A DNA stretch of 64,000 nt from Neoceratodus forsteri (lineage: Eukaryota; Chordata; Ceratodontiformes; Ceratodontidae): the NCBI GenBank assembly GCA_016271365.2, contig CM028130.1:472907501-472971500 (forward strand), in the 5' to 3' direction. The first letter of the stretch is position 1, and every line of letters begins with the position of its first letter. The position numbers were made by a program, and so were the translations under genes. The notes under the pieces are model-generated. The model had not been told where the DNA came from. It made no database searches and worked only from the letters and a program-made list of their open reading frames with translations. Of the stretch, positions 53,044 through 64,000 are shown one piece after another.

Positions 53044-54627
53044 TGTAACAGCCCTTTGACTCACCTTGGCTGCTCTGGGTCCCTCAGGGTAGTTCCGAAC
53101 ACACCTCTGAGGAGGCCAGCCTGGGTTCTGCAGTGACAGCTTGTGTGGTGTGGTGCCTCCACCTGGGGTAATGGCAAGGGAATTCTGTGGATAAAGAACA
53201 GGTTACCACCCCCCATGAAATAGTACCCTGCCCCAACAATATGTTCCCCACACAAATTACAGTTTCCACACTATGGCCCCACACCCCCTCTAGCAGCACT
53301 CTTCAATAACACAGGGACAGTGAATGAAATGCAAACAGTAACCTTATTTATTGGAGAGAGGGAACAAGGAGGAAAATATCAAACACAATTCACTGTAGGC
53401 ACAATACCTTCCCCAGTATCAACCCTTCTCACCATCCCCTGGGTGCACCCAGATTGTCCCTGTGTGGTGGTGCAGGCCTGGGGTCTTTCGTCAGGGCCCA
53501 GTTAAACACAACACACGCTGAATCGATTATCTTATACTGGCAGACTTGAATGTCTCTTAACAGAAGTGGAATGATTTACCCCCAGAATCATATCTGACTA
53601 GCTAACTAAAAGACTCCCCAGAGCCCTAGCTCAAGGTACTCATGGTTTGCAGTCCACTCTGGGGGTTCACAGCCAGTTGCGTTGCATGGTACCATGGAGG
53701 TTTTGACGTAGGTGGTGCACCACTGGTGGGGAAAATAAACTTGATGGTTCCAGGGATGATGAGCTTCGCCTGCCTGGCCTTGCTAGCTTTGCCTATGGGT
53801 CTTTGTATACAGACTTCACACAGGCAGGCCTGTTTCATCCAACCCGGTGCGTCGATGTCTTCAGTCCAGGGAATCAAGTTTGCTTATGTCCCCAAATCCT
53901 TTCCAAGCATGCAGGACCACCCTCAGGACCAATGCAGGGCAGTAGTGCTTCCACAGTCTCAAACTCTACAGCCCCTCACCTTGAGGATACTGTCACAGCA
54001 TGTTGGGTCCTGTTGCAGCAGCTTGGATCAACACTTGCAGACTCTTCCCCTGGCTGAACTGTCCACTTCACTTAGTGATTTCTGTGCTGTGGGGAGCAGG
54101 GATTATTTTCAAAGTCCACAGCCCATCTCTTATTTTCTCAATTAAACTGAAGTCCAAACTAGCTGGGCTGCTGTAAACTCTGCTTTTCTCTACCTTGTTT
54201 CAGTCTCACAAGCAGCTGCTTTTCCTCCTGCTCTCAGCTTGGCAGATGGAGGTAGGCAGGGTTTGCACAGCCAGTTAAGACGGTATTCCTGAGAGCAGTC
54301 TCTCCTCTCACATCCACCCTGCAGTCCCTCTTGACCTCCAGCCCCTTTTCATCGCTAAAAAACAGCCTTATTTGTCCCCTGAGCAGCCTCTCTATTATTG
54401 GCTGCAACTCCCCAGGTGATCTCCAGGTTGCCTCTTGGTATTTTTCCAGCAGCAACCAGTTTGTAGTTCTTAAGGGAGCTGCCCTTTTGTCTTCCTGGCA
54501 GGCTCCCTGAAGTCAGGCCCCAGATTATTTAATTTAACCCGCTAACACCACAGCCGTTCGGAGGACTCCTGGCAGAGGGTCGGAGGGCTGTAGCCCTACC
54601 AGGTAAGCCCAAATTGGGGGGCTTACA
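53044..54627 (-). repeat. Gypsy 5' LTR
   Basis: 1584 bp, same ends as the other LTR (TGTAACAGCCCTTTGACTC...GGGGCTTACA). The internal region starts on the minus strand with AGTGAAGGCAGTGCTGGG; I cannot match a tRNA primer site with confidence. Confidence 0.92.
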
Positions 54628-54631
54628 TTAC

Positions 54632-55018
54632 TAAGTCTGTGACTACAGAGGTCCACTGAAAGAAACATGGACTGTGTCGGCAGAGAAGGACTGTCAGGCT
54701 CACCTAGTCTGCCCAATCTGACTGTCTGACAGCTTCTTTATTGCCAGCTGTACTGACTAACATTTCCCCTCCCCAGCTCCAAGAGACCCTTGTGTCTATC
54801 CCATGCTACCTTGAATCCCGCCACCATCTTTGCCTCCACCACCTCCACCACCTCCACTGGGAGTTTTTTCTAACTGTCTACCACCCTCTCTATGTAGAAG
54901 AATTTTCTACTGTTTCCTCTGAACCTCCCCCCTACTATCTGCATATTGTGTTCTCTTGTTTTTGATTGCCTCTTTAGCTGGAAAATGTCACCCACTGATA
55001 CCCTGTTTATACCCCTGG
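54632..55018 (-). mobile_element. CR1-type LINE 3' region fragment
   Basis: The plus-strand phrases CACCTAGTCTGCCCAATCTG, CTTGAATCCCGCCACCATCT and TCTACCACCCTCTCTATGTA resemble the antisense of a widespread LINE 3' region, and the first is close to the 26440 fragment. No coding sequence. Family name uncertain. Confidence 0.55.
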
Positions 55019-55615
55019 GTCGGGATATTCAAAGGGGTTGTGCATGGCGCAACAGTGTTGTGCCATGTGCAACCCACTGATGCGCCCTGGCATGATATTC
55101 AAAGGGATGTTACGCGGCAGATCCCGATCGCCAGAAGCGCACCAATGCATCGGCGCCAAGTGCAGGCGTGCCCATACATATTCCGCACATCCCGATATTC
55201 AGCCTGGGATGTGCGGCGCATATGCTGTGCAACCCCTACTTGCACCGCACACTGGTGCTCAAAGTTGAGCCTAAAAGAAATAGGAGCAAGGGCCGGCCAC
55301 CCACAGGTGAGCTGCAGTATTGCAGGGCACAACACGGCAGCTGCCAGCTGCGGTTGGCCACCCGAGCTCCAAAGCCAGGGTCTGTCAGCATCATGCCCCC
55401 CCACGCCTGATCATGGGCACTGTAATAGAAATGATATCCCTGGTGGTCCAGTGGACTGCTTCCAGCCCGATCGCGGGCATAAGTATAAAAATAAACATGT
55501 CCAATATCCCTGGTGGTCCAGTGGATCGCTTCCAGCCCGATCGCGGGCATAAGTATAAATATAAATATAAACATTTTAAATTATCCCTGGTGGTCCAGCG
55601 GTACCCCCCCCTCCC
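55019..55615 (+). repeat. GATATTCA repeat with minisatellite, left copy
   Basis: Starts CGGGATATTCAAAGGGGTTG, has internal ATGTGCGGCGCATATGCTG and CCCACAGGTGAGCTGC, then a minisatellite (about 55430-55610; 2.5 units of ~70 bp containing CCCTGGTGGTCCAGTGGA and GATCGCGGGCAT). It is repeated inverted at 58635-59190. Confidence 0.82.
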
Positions 55616-56948
55616 CACCTGCCCACTGAGCCCCGCCTTGTGTAGAAGTCAGACCTCTCCAATTGCAGGTTGGGACCTGCAGCCAACAAGAGAAATGTGT
55701 GTTATTGCTACTTGCAAGTGGGACTGAAGACTTGCTCCAGAAGCGATCGGCCTGCCTGAATGAGAGAAAATAGCCTCGGGTTGAGCTGTTTGAGAAGTGA
55801 AGCTGTACATTGCGATCGGACTTTATCCGAGCTGTTACTCCATGAAGTTATCGATTTGAATGTGCTGAATGTGTTTCATGGGTCACGATTTGGTTCCCCA
55901 TGGCAAAATCTCTTACGCCAGCTGGAGGCTTCACCAGCAGACAATCAAGGACACTTTCTGAACTGTTCTTATTGCCTGGGCCCTGCCATCTCGGCCTAGG
56001 CCGCTACTCCTGATTCAGAGACCAGCTCGGTGAAAGACCCACTTGGGGATTAGGCCCCCTGCTCAACACCATCGAACAGGTAGCGACCACCAGGAGGTGA
56101 GTCGTGTAGGCCTTGCTTTCCCTGGCCTTCCAGTCAACACCACAAGGTCTTCATCTTGCTCATCCTGCATCCTGGTCTGGGTAGCGTGAGTAACTTCAGG
56201 GGAGCTGGGAGCTCCCTGCAACATCAGCTGCAATCATTGTGTACCATCTGATTATTTCTTATCTTGGGTTATTGCAGAGGACTGAGCCATCTGGCTTGGG
56301 ATTACAAATATCTGGGTTGTGTGTATGTTAATTGTTTTCTTTTCAAGGGCCCCAACAACAGCTGCAACGCCGGCTACCCCAGGCAACGCTTCAGGCTAGC
56401 CTGCATAACATACTGGGTACCTAGGGTTGGTGAACTGTGTGATTGGGACTTAGAGTGCATGCTGGACAATCCTGATTCTAATCAGATCTCTAATCATTCT
56501 GCTAGATTCACGCCCATTCCTTGTTCACTTCCACCAGATAAATCTGAATATTTACTTGCTCATTTAACCTGGCTAGTGTGCATATTGTCAGTTGGGTTAC
56601 AGTGGTAATATTGCATTGTTGCATTACTGATCTTATTTTCCAGTGGTCTCCAGGGCAGTTGCAGCAGATCCAGCCCTGGTGGTAAGTGCTAGAGGTCTGA
56701 GCATATTATTACTGTTATTCAGTGAATGTTCTATGGTTTTATTGTTCAGGCCACTAGAAGGGTTGGCTGGTGGTTATAGCTTCCCGGAAGTCTATACCAA
56801 AGCAGCTAAGCTACTTCAGTACCATTCCTCCGGATGGAGGTACCCGTTCACAGAACTCAGGCCCCCCAACCTGTGCATAGCCATACAGGCAGGGGTAGTA
56901 GCCCATAGGATAGCACCACCTAGGGGTTATACATATATATATATATAT

Positions 56949-56983
<35 letters not shown>

Positions 56984-57655
56984 CACTGTATATATAATTT
57001 ACTACATGTACTGAATATCTATATTATTCAAGTCCACCTCGAAAATGAGTTTTTTCTCAATGGTGTTTCGCCTAGTTAAATAAAGATGTTGATTGACTGA
57101 TTGATTAAACAAAAATTATTCAGAGCCAGCAGGGCAGATCCTATGAGGAGTGTCACAAATCCACTCTGGGGGTCAGGCCCTCTGCTCCCACAGTGCCCAA
57201 CTTTGAAGTGTGATTCATGAACAGGGGACAAACAGGGACACCCTCCTGCTTGTTTTGGATCCAAGCAACTACCAGTCTTGAGTCCTGGGGTCAATTATGA
57301 ACCCTTTTTAGCTAGCACACCCAGGTAACAAGTCCAAATATCACACTCTCTTGGGAAAAGCAGCGCAATACTTGACCCAGCAGGCACACAACCAACCTGG
57401 TTCACAACCCCCTGCTGACTCAATTGAGCCGCTGGTATTTTCTTACCTTGCCGGATCTTTACACAGATCCCCTTGAGCGTGACTACATAAGATGACACAA
57501 TAAGCATTTAACATCTGTGTTAGAATATTAAGACTGTTCCACCATTCACACCCAAATGAGCACATCTCAGGCAGCGTTTTAAGGAAAAACAAAGTTTACT
57601 AAAATTAAAAATAGTAACTACAATACCAAAATACAGACTCTATATACATTGAAGG
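55616..57655. other. No gene; (AT)n tract and unassigned repeats
   Basis: Contains an (AT)n/(ACAT)n tract at 56929-56996 and a GATTGACTGATTGATT tail at 57090-57106 that may end a LINE. Short frames in this stretch show no family resemblance. Confidence 0.5.
56929..56996. repeat. (AT)n microsatellite
   Basis: Nearly pure TA dinucleotides with a short CATACATACAT interruption. Confidence 0.95.
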
Positions 57656-58090
57656 TGGGAAATTCAGACTACGCCGGGCAGGGGCACAGCGCAACTGGGC
57701 AGTGCCAGGGCATGGACCATGAGATATTCAACGATGCTGCTCCATGGCTCAGCACCATTGAATATGGCACTGAGGGTGCACATACTGCACATGGCGCAGT
57801 GGTACTGCACCAGCGCAAGTGGCAGGAGGGGAGCCCGGGATGCGCCAGAATAAGTGCGGTTGCACTAGGCGCATCAACTGCGATATTCAGCACTGGGTAT
57901 GCAAATGAGGCCATTATGCATGTAAGGCACAAATGGGGCCATTTGCATGTCATTATGGCCCCATTTGCATGTGGTGCGCCGATCCTCAGCGACTTGCGCC
58001 TGGCGCCCTGCCAGGCTGTAGCCATCGGGACCAACGCCCTGTAGTCCCTTGGTGGACCCCACACCTGCATTCTGATCACGGGATTCTGTA
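57656..58090. repeat. GATATTCA repeat, related subfamily
   Basis: GAGATATTCAACGATG, TTGAATATGGCAC and GCGATATTCAGCAC boxes, a nested inverted GGGGCCATTTGCATG / ATGGCCCCATTTGCATG pair, and a single TGGTGGACC...GATCACGGG unit at 58050-58083 like the minisatellites of the flanking copies. Confidence 0.6.
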
Positions 58091-58250
58091 GTTTTGCGGT
58101 TCAGTGACAGCTCCTCATCGCTCGTCATACATTCAGTTAACGAGTCTCAGGGTCTGAGTACTTCAGTGCCTGACGGGCAACAAGAACAAGACCCCTGGTG
58201 GTCTGCAGAGTCTCTCACCTCCCACTGTGATCCCTCACATCAGCACTTCT

Positions 58251-58539
58251 CCCAGTCAGGTGGTGGCAGCACCGCTGTCGCTTGTCACTGTCTGTCGACT
58301 GACAGCATACAGTACTGTCAGTATGCCCATTGGTCCACTGTGTGGCTATCGGTGTCAGACTACTAGTACACAGGCCCAATATGTGAATGAACACTCATTC
58401 GGCCTGCGAGTACAGTATGAGTCTGTACGCCCATTGGCCTGCCTTGAGTGGACCAATAGGCACACTGATAGTACTGTATGCGTCGCCCGCGGGCGACCGG
58501 GCAGCATGCGTGGGGTGCTGCCACCCTCTGCTGACTGGG
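58251..58539. repeat. ~289-bp palindrome
   Basis: CCCAGTCAGG.GGTGGCAGCACC (from 58251) pairs with GGTGCTGCCACC...CTGACTGGG (to 58539). GCATACAGTACTGTCAG and CCCATTGGTCCACT pair with AGTGGACCAATAGG and CTGATAGTACTGTATGC. A foldback or MITE-like element is likely. Confidence 0.8.
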
Positions 58540-58634
58540 GGTGCTGGTATGGGGAACCACAGTGGGTGGGAGGGGGGTACCACTGACCACCAGTGGTGTG
58601 ACATTGCTGCCCATGATCGGCACTGGGGCGCCTT

Positions 58635-59190
58635 CCACTGGACCACCAGGGATAGATTTAACAGATAGCCACGATCTGGCGATAGGGAGCGGTCCACTGG
58701 ACCACCAGATATGCGTTTAACAGATGCCCACGATCGGGCAATAGAGAGCGGTCCACTAGACCACCAGGGATAATATTTACACATGCCCGCGATGGGGCGG
58801 GGGGGAGGACACAATGCTCCCAGGGCAGGGGGCTAGTGGACAGTGTTCTGGTTGGGCGGGTGGCCACCCACGGATGGCAGCTGCCGTGTTGTGCCCTGCA
58901 ATACGGCAGCTCACCTGTGGGTGGCCAGGACTTGGTTCTGGTGTTCCCAGGCACAACTTTGCACCTCCCTGAGTGATACAAGGCGGGGTTGTGCCAGCAT
59001 ATGCGCCGCACATCCCGGGCTGAATATCGGGATGTACCGCATAAGCATGGGCACGCCCCCCCACACTTGGCGCCAAGATACATTACTGATGCACCCCGGT
59101 GCATCAGGTGTTGCGCAGCACAACTAACCCCTTTGAATATCGTTCTGGGGCACATTTGTGGGTTGTGCATGGCGCAACATCCCACCCTAA
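58635..59190 (-). repeat. GATATTCA repeat with minisatellite, right inverted copy
   Basis: Inverse of 55019-55615: GGTCCACTGGACCACCAG units spaced by about 60 bp (58635-58800), then GCAGCTCACCTGTGGGTGG, CATATGCGCCGCACATCCCG and CCCCTTTGAATATCG. Same order as the left copy when reversed. Confidence 0.82.
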
Positions 59191-60719
59191 GGGTACAGTC
59201 AGAAAATAAATGGACAGTTATAACCAAAGCGCCTTGCATTGAATAACTAATTGTTACCTCAGTCTTTCGGTATCACGTCATAAGGGTGACCCAAAATGAG
59301 CGACTAGAAATATAGCGACTCATTTTGGCGATCTTTATTGTGGGCTACCCTGCAGAATAGCAAGGGTATCGGACAGCGACCAGGGGGAAGGATGAATGGA
59401 AGGGAGAAATAGCGAGGGGAATGGGAGAGACAGGGAAGAGATCTTCAGGCACTGGTGTACCTAATGCCACTGAGCTAGCCGTGTGGAGTGGTGGTGTGGC
59501 AGGCTAGCTCTGGCAGAGCAGGCACTGGGTTCGAGATCGGAAACTGGTTACATTTTGCTGCAGCTTGCTTAATTTTTTGCGAGATCCTGATTTTGCCCCT
59601 TCCCTGACATGCACCCTCCTGGAGTTGAGAACTTAATTCAGGAGTGTAAGGTAGCAAAGCTCCCACAAGGGGAGCGCGGGGGCGCAGCCCCTGCTGCAAA
59701 AACACTTTTTTTACATCTGGAAGTCGGGTTCGCTTTAAAGTGTATATCGCAGATTTCCGTTTCAGCAATATACATTCACCATAATAACTATCTCTGTTTT
59801 GCGGTCGCTATTATGATATGGAACCAGTCTTTCAGTTAGCAGATGGTTTACGCAAAAGTTGTCTATCTTGGCAGATGTGTCCAAAATACCAAGATGACTC
59901 TTAGAAGTCCAGAAAAGAGTGTACCTTCCAAGTTCAGAACAAGAGTGTGTCAGTTCCTTCAGCCAGCTTGGCAATATCAGAGTTAAAGTTCCACCCTCCT
60001 TGTGATGTCACAGCACATGAGGTCACTTTTAGTCCTGTAATTAATTTGTAACATGCAGCTGCGTAGGCAAACAGGTCAGGTTACTACTGAACTGGAATCT
60101 GCAAACACAGCAATATTTTTAATTATAACAAGACAATCCAGCTCTACACTCAGGCAGGACCTCCCTCGGAGCCGCTTCGGTCCCCCTGCCATCCCAGCAC
60201 AGGTACACCACGCTCATCCTTCTTTGTTCTGGACTTTTCAAACTTGATGCCTTTTTGACTTGGCTAGCAGGTTACCCTCAGAGGCTTGCTGGTAGCATTC
60301 CAGGCTGTTACCGAGTATTTACTGCGTCAGCTGCTTTGTGACTCTGGACACTTGTAGCCTGGGACCTTAACAATTTTACTTCCTAACGAAAGGGGATTTT
60401 ATTAATTACATTTGCAGCCTCGGGAGAGCCATGGCTTTTTCTGAATGCGCGGCTAGCTCTGCCTCAGCTTAACTAACCCGAGCTCAGGCTGATATTTCGT
60501 AGAGGGAGCTGCAAGCTATTTTATGCTTGCTCCCTGCTTTAAATTTAGAGCATTTTGTGGAGCACAAGTGAAGTTAATCTCCAAGCCACCAGCTGGTAGC
60601 TTGGCTGTAACTACTGATTGCACAGGCTGCCGGCTCAGTTCCGGGGCTGCCAAGCAGATCCCCACAGTGGCTTTGCGACTGCTCCCCGCCTGCCCCCCAA
60701 TACCTTCCCACCCTTAGCT
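59191..60719. other. No gene recognised
   Basis: Unassigned sequence with GCGACTCATTTTGGCGATC (about 59318) and GGGGCGCAGCCCC (59689) boxes that suggest old DNA-transposon or LTR remnants. No open frame with recognisable motifs. The last ~240 bases are C/T-rich and may already be LINE 5' UTR. Confidence 0.5.
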
Positions 60720-60962
60720 GTTGTTCAATTTATAGTGTAGAGTCTCGCTCGAAGTCATCATCATTTTTTCGCTATCTCCCTTCATTCCCATCTGCACTTA
60801 TACGTGATCCCCACTAGTGGTTGCCTGTACTCCGGTCAATCCTAACTCCCTGTCTCTGCTCTCACTGCTTCTCTGTATCTACTGCTCCAGCACTGGATTT
60901 CACTTTCTCCTCGTCTGTTTTCTCTTCTCCCTGCCTACCTCTGCCTATATTCCTTCCTCACC

Positions 60963-63900
60963 ATGTATTCTAAAACTATTTATCCCCTCCTGCTAGTCTC
61001 AGGTGCTATGTTGTTTCTTGTAGTATTTGCCGGCCCTACCGAGCATCCCTCTACTCACCTTTTTTGCTCTCCTGATAACTTCTGCTACTCCAACTTACTC
61101 TCTGATCCCACCCCTAAATATCTATCTATGCTGGGACTCAATAATAAACCCCTTGGGGTTTTACTTAGGAATATCTTGCGGAGGTACACTTTCTCCCCTG
61201 TGAGTGTCTATGCAGTTGTTATTGCCTCCCTCTAGATAACTAGCCTCTCCCTTACCCTTGCTGGTGACATTGAGACCAATCCTGGACCCTCTACAGCTAA
61301 TGTCACCTCCCAGTCTCCCACCACCAATTGTTGGCATCAAAAACCCAATTTCACCTTTGCCCACCTTAACATTAGGAGCCTTACTGCTAATCTCCCTGAG
61401 CTCGAGACTTGGGTCACCTCAAATAAACCAGACGTTCTGGCACTGTCTGAAACATGGCTGAAACCCTCTATTACAGACTCCCTCGGCTCCTTGCCTGGTT
61501 ACAGTATGCTTCGGTCTGATCACTCAAATGCCAAAAGAGGGGGTGGCCTGGCAGTGTACTTCAAGTCTCACCTCAATGTGTCTTTTATACAACATCCCCC
61601 TCTGGCTAACTGCGAGGTGCTCCATTTACTTCTATTACTCGGGGGAGTTAAAAAAATTCATATCTTCTGCGTTTACATACCTCCTAGAAACTCTAGGCTG
61701 GGTCTGAAAGAGTTCATTGAACTTGTGCCCTCTGTGACTGAGAAAAACGAAGTCATTTGCTTGGGTGATTTTAATCTGGACTGGGCTGGACCCAGTTCCT
61801 CCCTTTTAACCTCCATTACAAGCAAGGCTAACCTTACTCAGCTTATCCAGAGCCCCACCAGAATCTCCCATCGGGGTTCCACCTCCACCCTCATAGATTG
61901 GATACTAATAGGATGGAGAACTTCCCTTCTGCAGGAGTTCAACCTGACTCTATAAGTGATCACTGCCCAGTCTACTGCACCTGGGACACCTCCCCTCCCT
62001 CCTACCCAGCCAAAGTCCTATCTTTCTCCAACATCTCTAAACTTAACCATGATGCATTTCTGCACGATCTTAGCATGGTTGACTGTTCCCCTCTCTACAT
62101 AACCAATAACGTTAACAAAGTGGTAGGTTACTTTAATGATACCCTAATCTCCCTCCAGAACCTTCATATTCCGGTCACTACACATAGAGTACAAGATAAA
62201 GTCACAAAATGGCTCAAGCACCCCCTACTTCAGCTGCTAAAATGTAGGGATAAACTCTGGTTAGTATGGAAGTCCTCTTCCCTTCAAGCTGACTTCGAGG
62301 CCTACAGGTCCTTACAGATTGCCTGTAAAAGGGAGATTCATGTAGCCAAGTGTTTATACTACCAGGACCTTCTCAGTTCTTCATTCTCTAACCCTAAACG
62401 GCACCAGTCTCATATTAAGGAAATTCTGGGTAATAATAAGCCTATGACCCCAAACAAAATGCTGATAAATGATACTCGCTGCAACAACCCCATACCATTG
62501 CTAATGCTTTTAACTCCCTGTTTTCCACCCTTCCTATTCCCCCTCTCACCTACTGTCACCTCCCTAGAATCCCCATACCCGTCAGCTACTGCTCCCCCGG
62601 CCCATGAACTATCATTGGTCACTTGTCTAGAGGTACTTAAGCTACTAAAATCTTTACCGGCTAATGGTAGTGCAGACCCTGATGGTATACATCCTAGGAT
62701 TCTCAGACAGTTTGCCTCCAGTCTTGCTGTACCTGTAACCAGGCTTTTCAACCTCTCCATCTGCTCTGCCTCCATACCTTTGGTCTGGAAAGTTGCCAGA
62801 ACTATACCAATCTTTAAGAAAGCAGACACCAAGATCATGTCGAACTACAGGCCCATTTCACTCCTGCCCACTCTCAGCAAGCTGCTCGAGAAACTTGTTC
62901 ACCGGCAGGTCTCTACGCACCTTCTCAACTTTAACCTACAACACCCTGTACAACATGGTTTTAGGGCAGGGCACAGCACTACTACTGCTTTTACTCAGTT
63001 GACCAGCAATATGAAAAATAATATGGACAAGGGCTTACTTACTGGAGCAGTTTTCATTGTTCTCTCCAAAGTGTTTGACATGGTTCATCACCCACTTCTA
63101 CTGCCTAAACTAAACACTCTAGGTGCCTCTGACTCTACCCTCTCCTGGCTGGGCAGTTACCTAGAAAATCGGTCTCAGGCTGTATCTTTCTGTAAGTCTA
63201 TCTCCCCCCCTCTTCTGATCACCTGTGGCATTCAACAGGGTTCAATCCTTGGTCCCCTACTTTTCTCCCTCTTCATTAATGATATCCTTACTCCATCTTC
63301 TCACTGTAACATTATAATGTACGCAGGTCTATTGCCAACATCAATCTTCATCTTTCTTCCGCATTTCAGACCCTTCAATTCTGGTTCTCATCCAACTACC
63401 AAGTCCTAAACTTATCTAAGACCCAGGCCATGCTCTTTGGGTCCCACAGAAAGATGCCCACTGAGTCCCCTAAACTCCTGGTGCATAGCTGCGATGGGAC
63501 TGCTGTATCCAACACTTTATCCTTCAAGTATCTAGGGGTTACGCTGGACCCTGTACTTGACTACTCTGCGCATGTTAGTGAGGTGTGTCGTTCGGTTAAT
63601 GCCTGAATTGCTGCGGCCTACAAAGTGCGCCACTCTCTCGCCCTGGCTGCCAGGATCTCAGTTGTGAGAGAGGTTTTACTCCCACAACTGTTTTATGCCA
63701 TGCCAGTGCTTTCTCATGCAAACACGGGTGTCCTTCGCAAATGGGACACATCTTACAACAACAATATCTGTAGATCTGCCCTTTCTGCTCCCCGCCTAAC
63801 ACATCACTGTCGTCTCTACGCTGCATTAAAATGGCTGTCTCCTGATGCCCTTCGTTCATACTCCCTAGGATGTTTTGTTGATTCCTTAACTAGAACTCCT

Positions 63901-64000
63901 TTTCCCACCTCTCTGGGGGACGTGTTTACCCCGGTCTCTCACTTTCGCTCCCTCAGGTCCTCTACCTCCCCATTACTATCTACTCAGACTTGCTCCACGA
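60963..64000 (+). pseudogene. LINE polyprotein remnant (leader, 2A, endonuclease, RT), partial
   Basis: The leader (60963-61232) begins MYSKTIYPLLLVSGAMLF, signal-peptide-like. TAG at 61233-61235 interrupts it eight codons before the 2A motif; the frame then stays open to 61955. The endonuclease has HLNIRSLTANLPELETW, LALSETWLKPS, ICLGDFNLDWAG and, after a frameshift near 61910, SDHCPVYCTWD. The RT (to 63409) has IPLVWKVARTIPIFKK, NYRPISLLPTLSKLLEK, FIVLSKVFDMVHH (catalytic Asp replaced by Val) and QQGSILGPLLFSLF; the YADD box is destroyed by a frameshift (MYAG). From about 63400 other frames give LSKTQAMLFGSHRK and KYLGVTLDP, with a TGA at 63604. The RT is inactive. Confidence 0.85.
61239..61289 (+). 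other. 2A translational recoding motif, canonical
   Basis: SLSLTLAGDIETNPGP ends at 61289 (final Pro codon CCC 61287-61289), matching D-I-E-x-N-P-G-P exactly with a hydrophobic run before it. Known 2A peptides of this form release the upstream leader and continue translation, which would give an endonuclease/RT free of the leader. Confidence 0.85.

Larger units (their letters stand above)
45009..54627 (-). mobile_element. Ty3/gypsy LTR retrotransposon, complete structure
   Basis: A 9.6-kb element on the minus strand bounded by 1.58-kb LTRs (45009-46590 and 53044-54627). Each LTR reads TGTAACAG...GGGGCTTACA, so it has TG/CA ends within a TGTAA/TTACA inverted pair. A 4-bp target duplication TTAC flanks it (45005-45008 and 54628-54631). 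Internal order from the 5' end: gag, protease, RT, RNase H, integrase, then a C-terminal tail. The LTRs differ visibly (about nine changes in the first ~95 bp), so the insertion is old. Protease and integrase active sites are altered and frames are broken. Confidence 0.92.
60720..64000 (+). mobile_element. CR1/L2-type LINE with canonical 2A motif (continues past window)
   Basis: Pyrimidine-rich 5' UTR to 60962, then a hydrophobic leader frame, 2A motif, endonuclease, RT and part of the C-terminal domain to the window edge. Same domain order as the LINE at 3267-7195 but a different family by sequence. Confidence 0.85.

Noticed and set aside
54541..54627. Possible tRNA primer-binding site or polypurine tract of the gypsy element
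   Set aside because: The sequence next to the 5' LTR (AGTGAAGGCAGTGCTGGG) and next to the 3' LTR (ACCAGGGTAGTG) gives no match I can defend from memory.
55236..55574. Minus-strand frame with repeated IGLEAVHWTTRDI units
   Set aside because: The repeat in the peptide simply reflects the 70-bp minisatellite.
1..64000. CRISPR arrays, rRNA genes, operons, bacterial promoters
   Set aside because: None seen. Tandem repeats present are transposon monomers, minisatellites or microsatellites, and the element content is eukaryotic.

Overview
This window looks like vertebrate nuclear DNA that consists almost entirely of nested transposable elements. The mix is DIRS-type tyrosine-recombinase retrotransposons, Penelope-like elements, CR1/L2-like LINEs, an L1 and a Ty3/gypsy element with 1.6-kb LTRs. 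It fits a large, repeat-rich genome, most plausibly an amphibian (I favour a caecilian or similar over a reptile or lungfish, but this is inference from repeat composition only). There are no prokaryotic features and no intact multi-exon host gene. The one convincing host-gene piece is a single 134-bp exon (minus strand, 23818-23951) encoding part of a cyclic-nucleotide-binding domain, so much of the window may be introns around it.

Layout, left to right. 1-2042: truncated CR1-like LINE (esterase-type ORF1 plus endonuclease). 2046-3266: tandem GC-rich monomers and a 132-bp duplication, probably the 5' region of the next LINE. 3267-7195: decayed CR1/L2-type LINE with a 2A-like motif. 7196-16545: DIRS family B copy, split by a structurally complete DIRS family A element (10673-16274) whose inverted terminal repeats and internal complementary region can be read directly. 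16561-20330: L1 remains with an embedded LINE 3' fragment. 21138-23195: second family B DIRS fragment. 23818-23951: host exon. 26266-39961: DIRS family C element carrying a head-to-head pair of Penelope-like elements (27592-33751, bounded by a 16-bp target duplication), a CR1 insertion in its leader (38211-39765) and a CR1 3' fragment in its terminal repeat. 40750-44050: L2-like LINE. 45009-54627: complete but dead gypsy element with 4-bp target duplication. 55019-59190: GATATTCA-type repeats in inverted orientation with minisatellites and a long palindrome. 60720-64000: another LINE with a canonical 2A motif, running off the window.

No element appears fully functional. Catalytic residues are lost in several: the recombinase HxxR of DIRS A, RT motifs of DIRS B and C, the L2-like LINE, the second Penelope copy, the last LINE, and the gypsy protease and integrase. 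Element structure is nevertheless well preserved. The order of nesting gives relative ages: L1 before DIRS B before DIRS A, and DIRS C before the Penelope and CR1 insertions.
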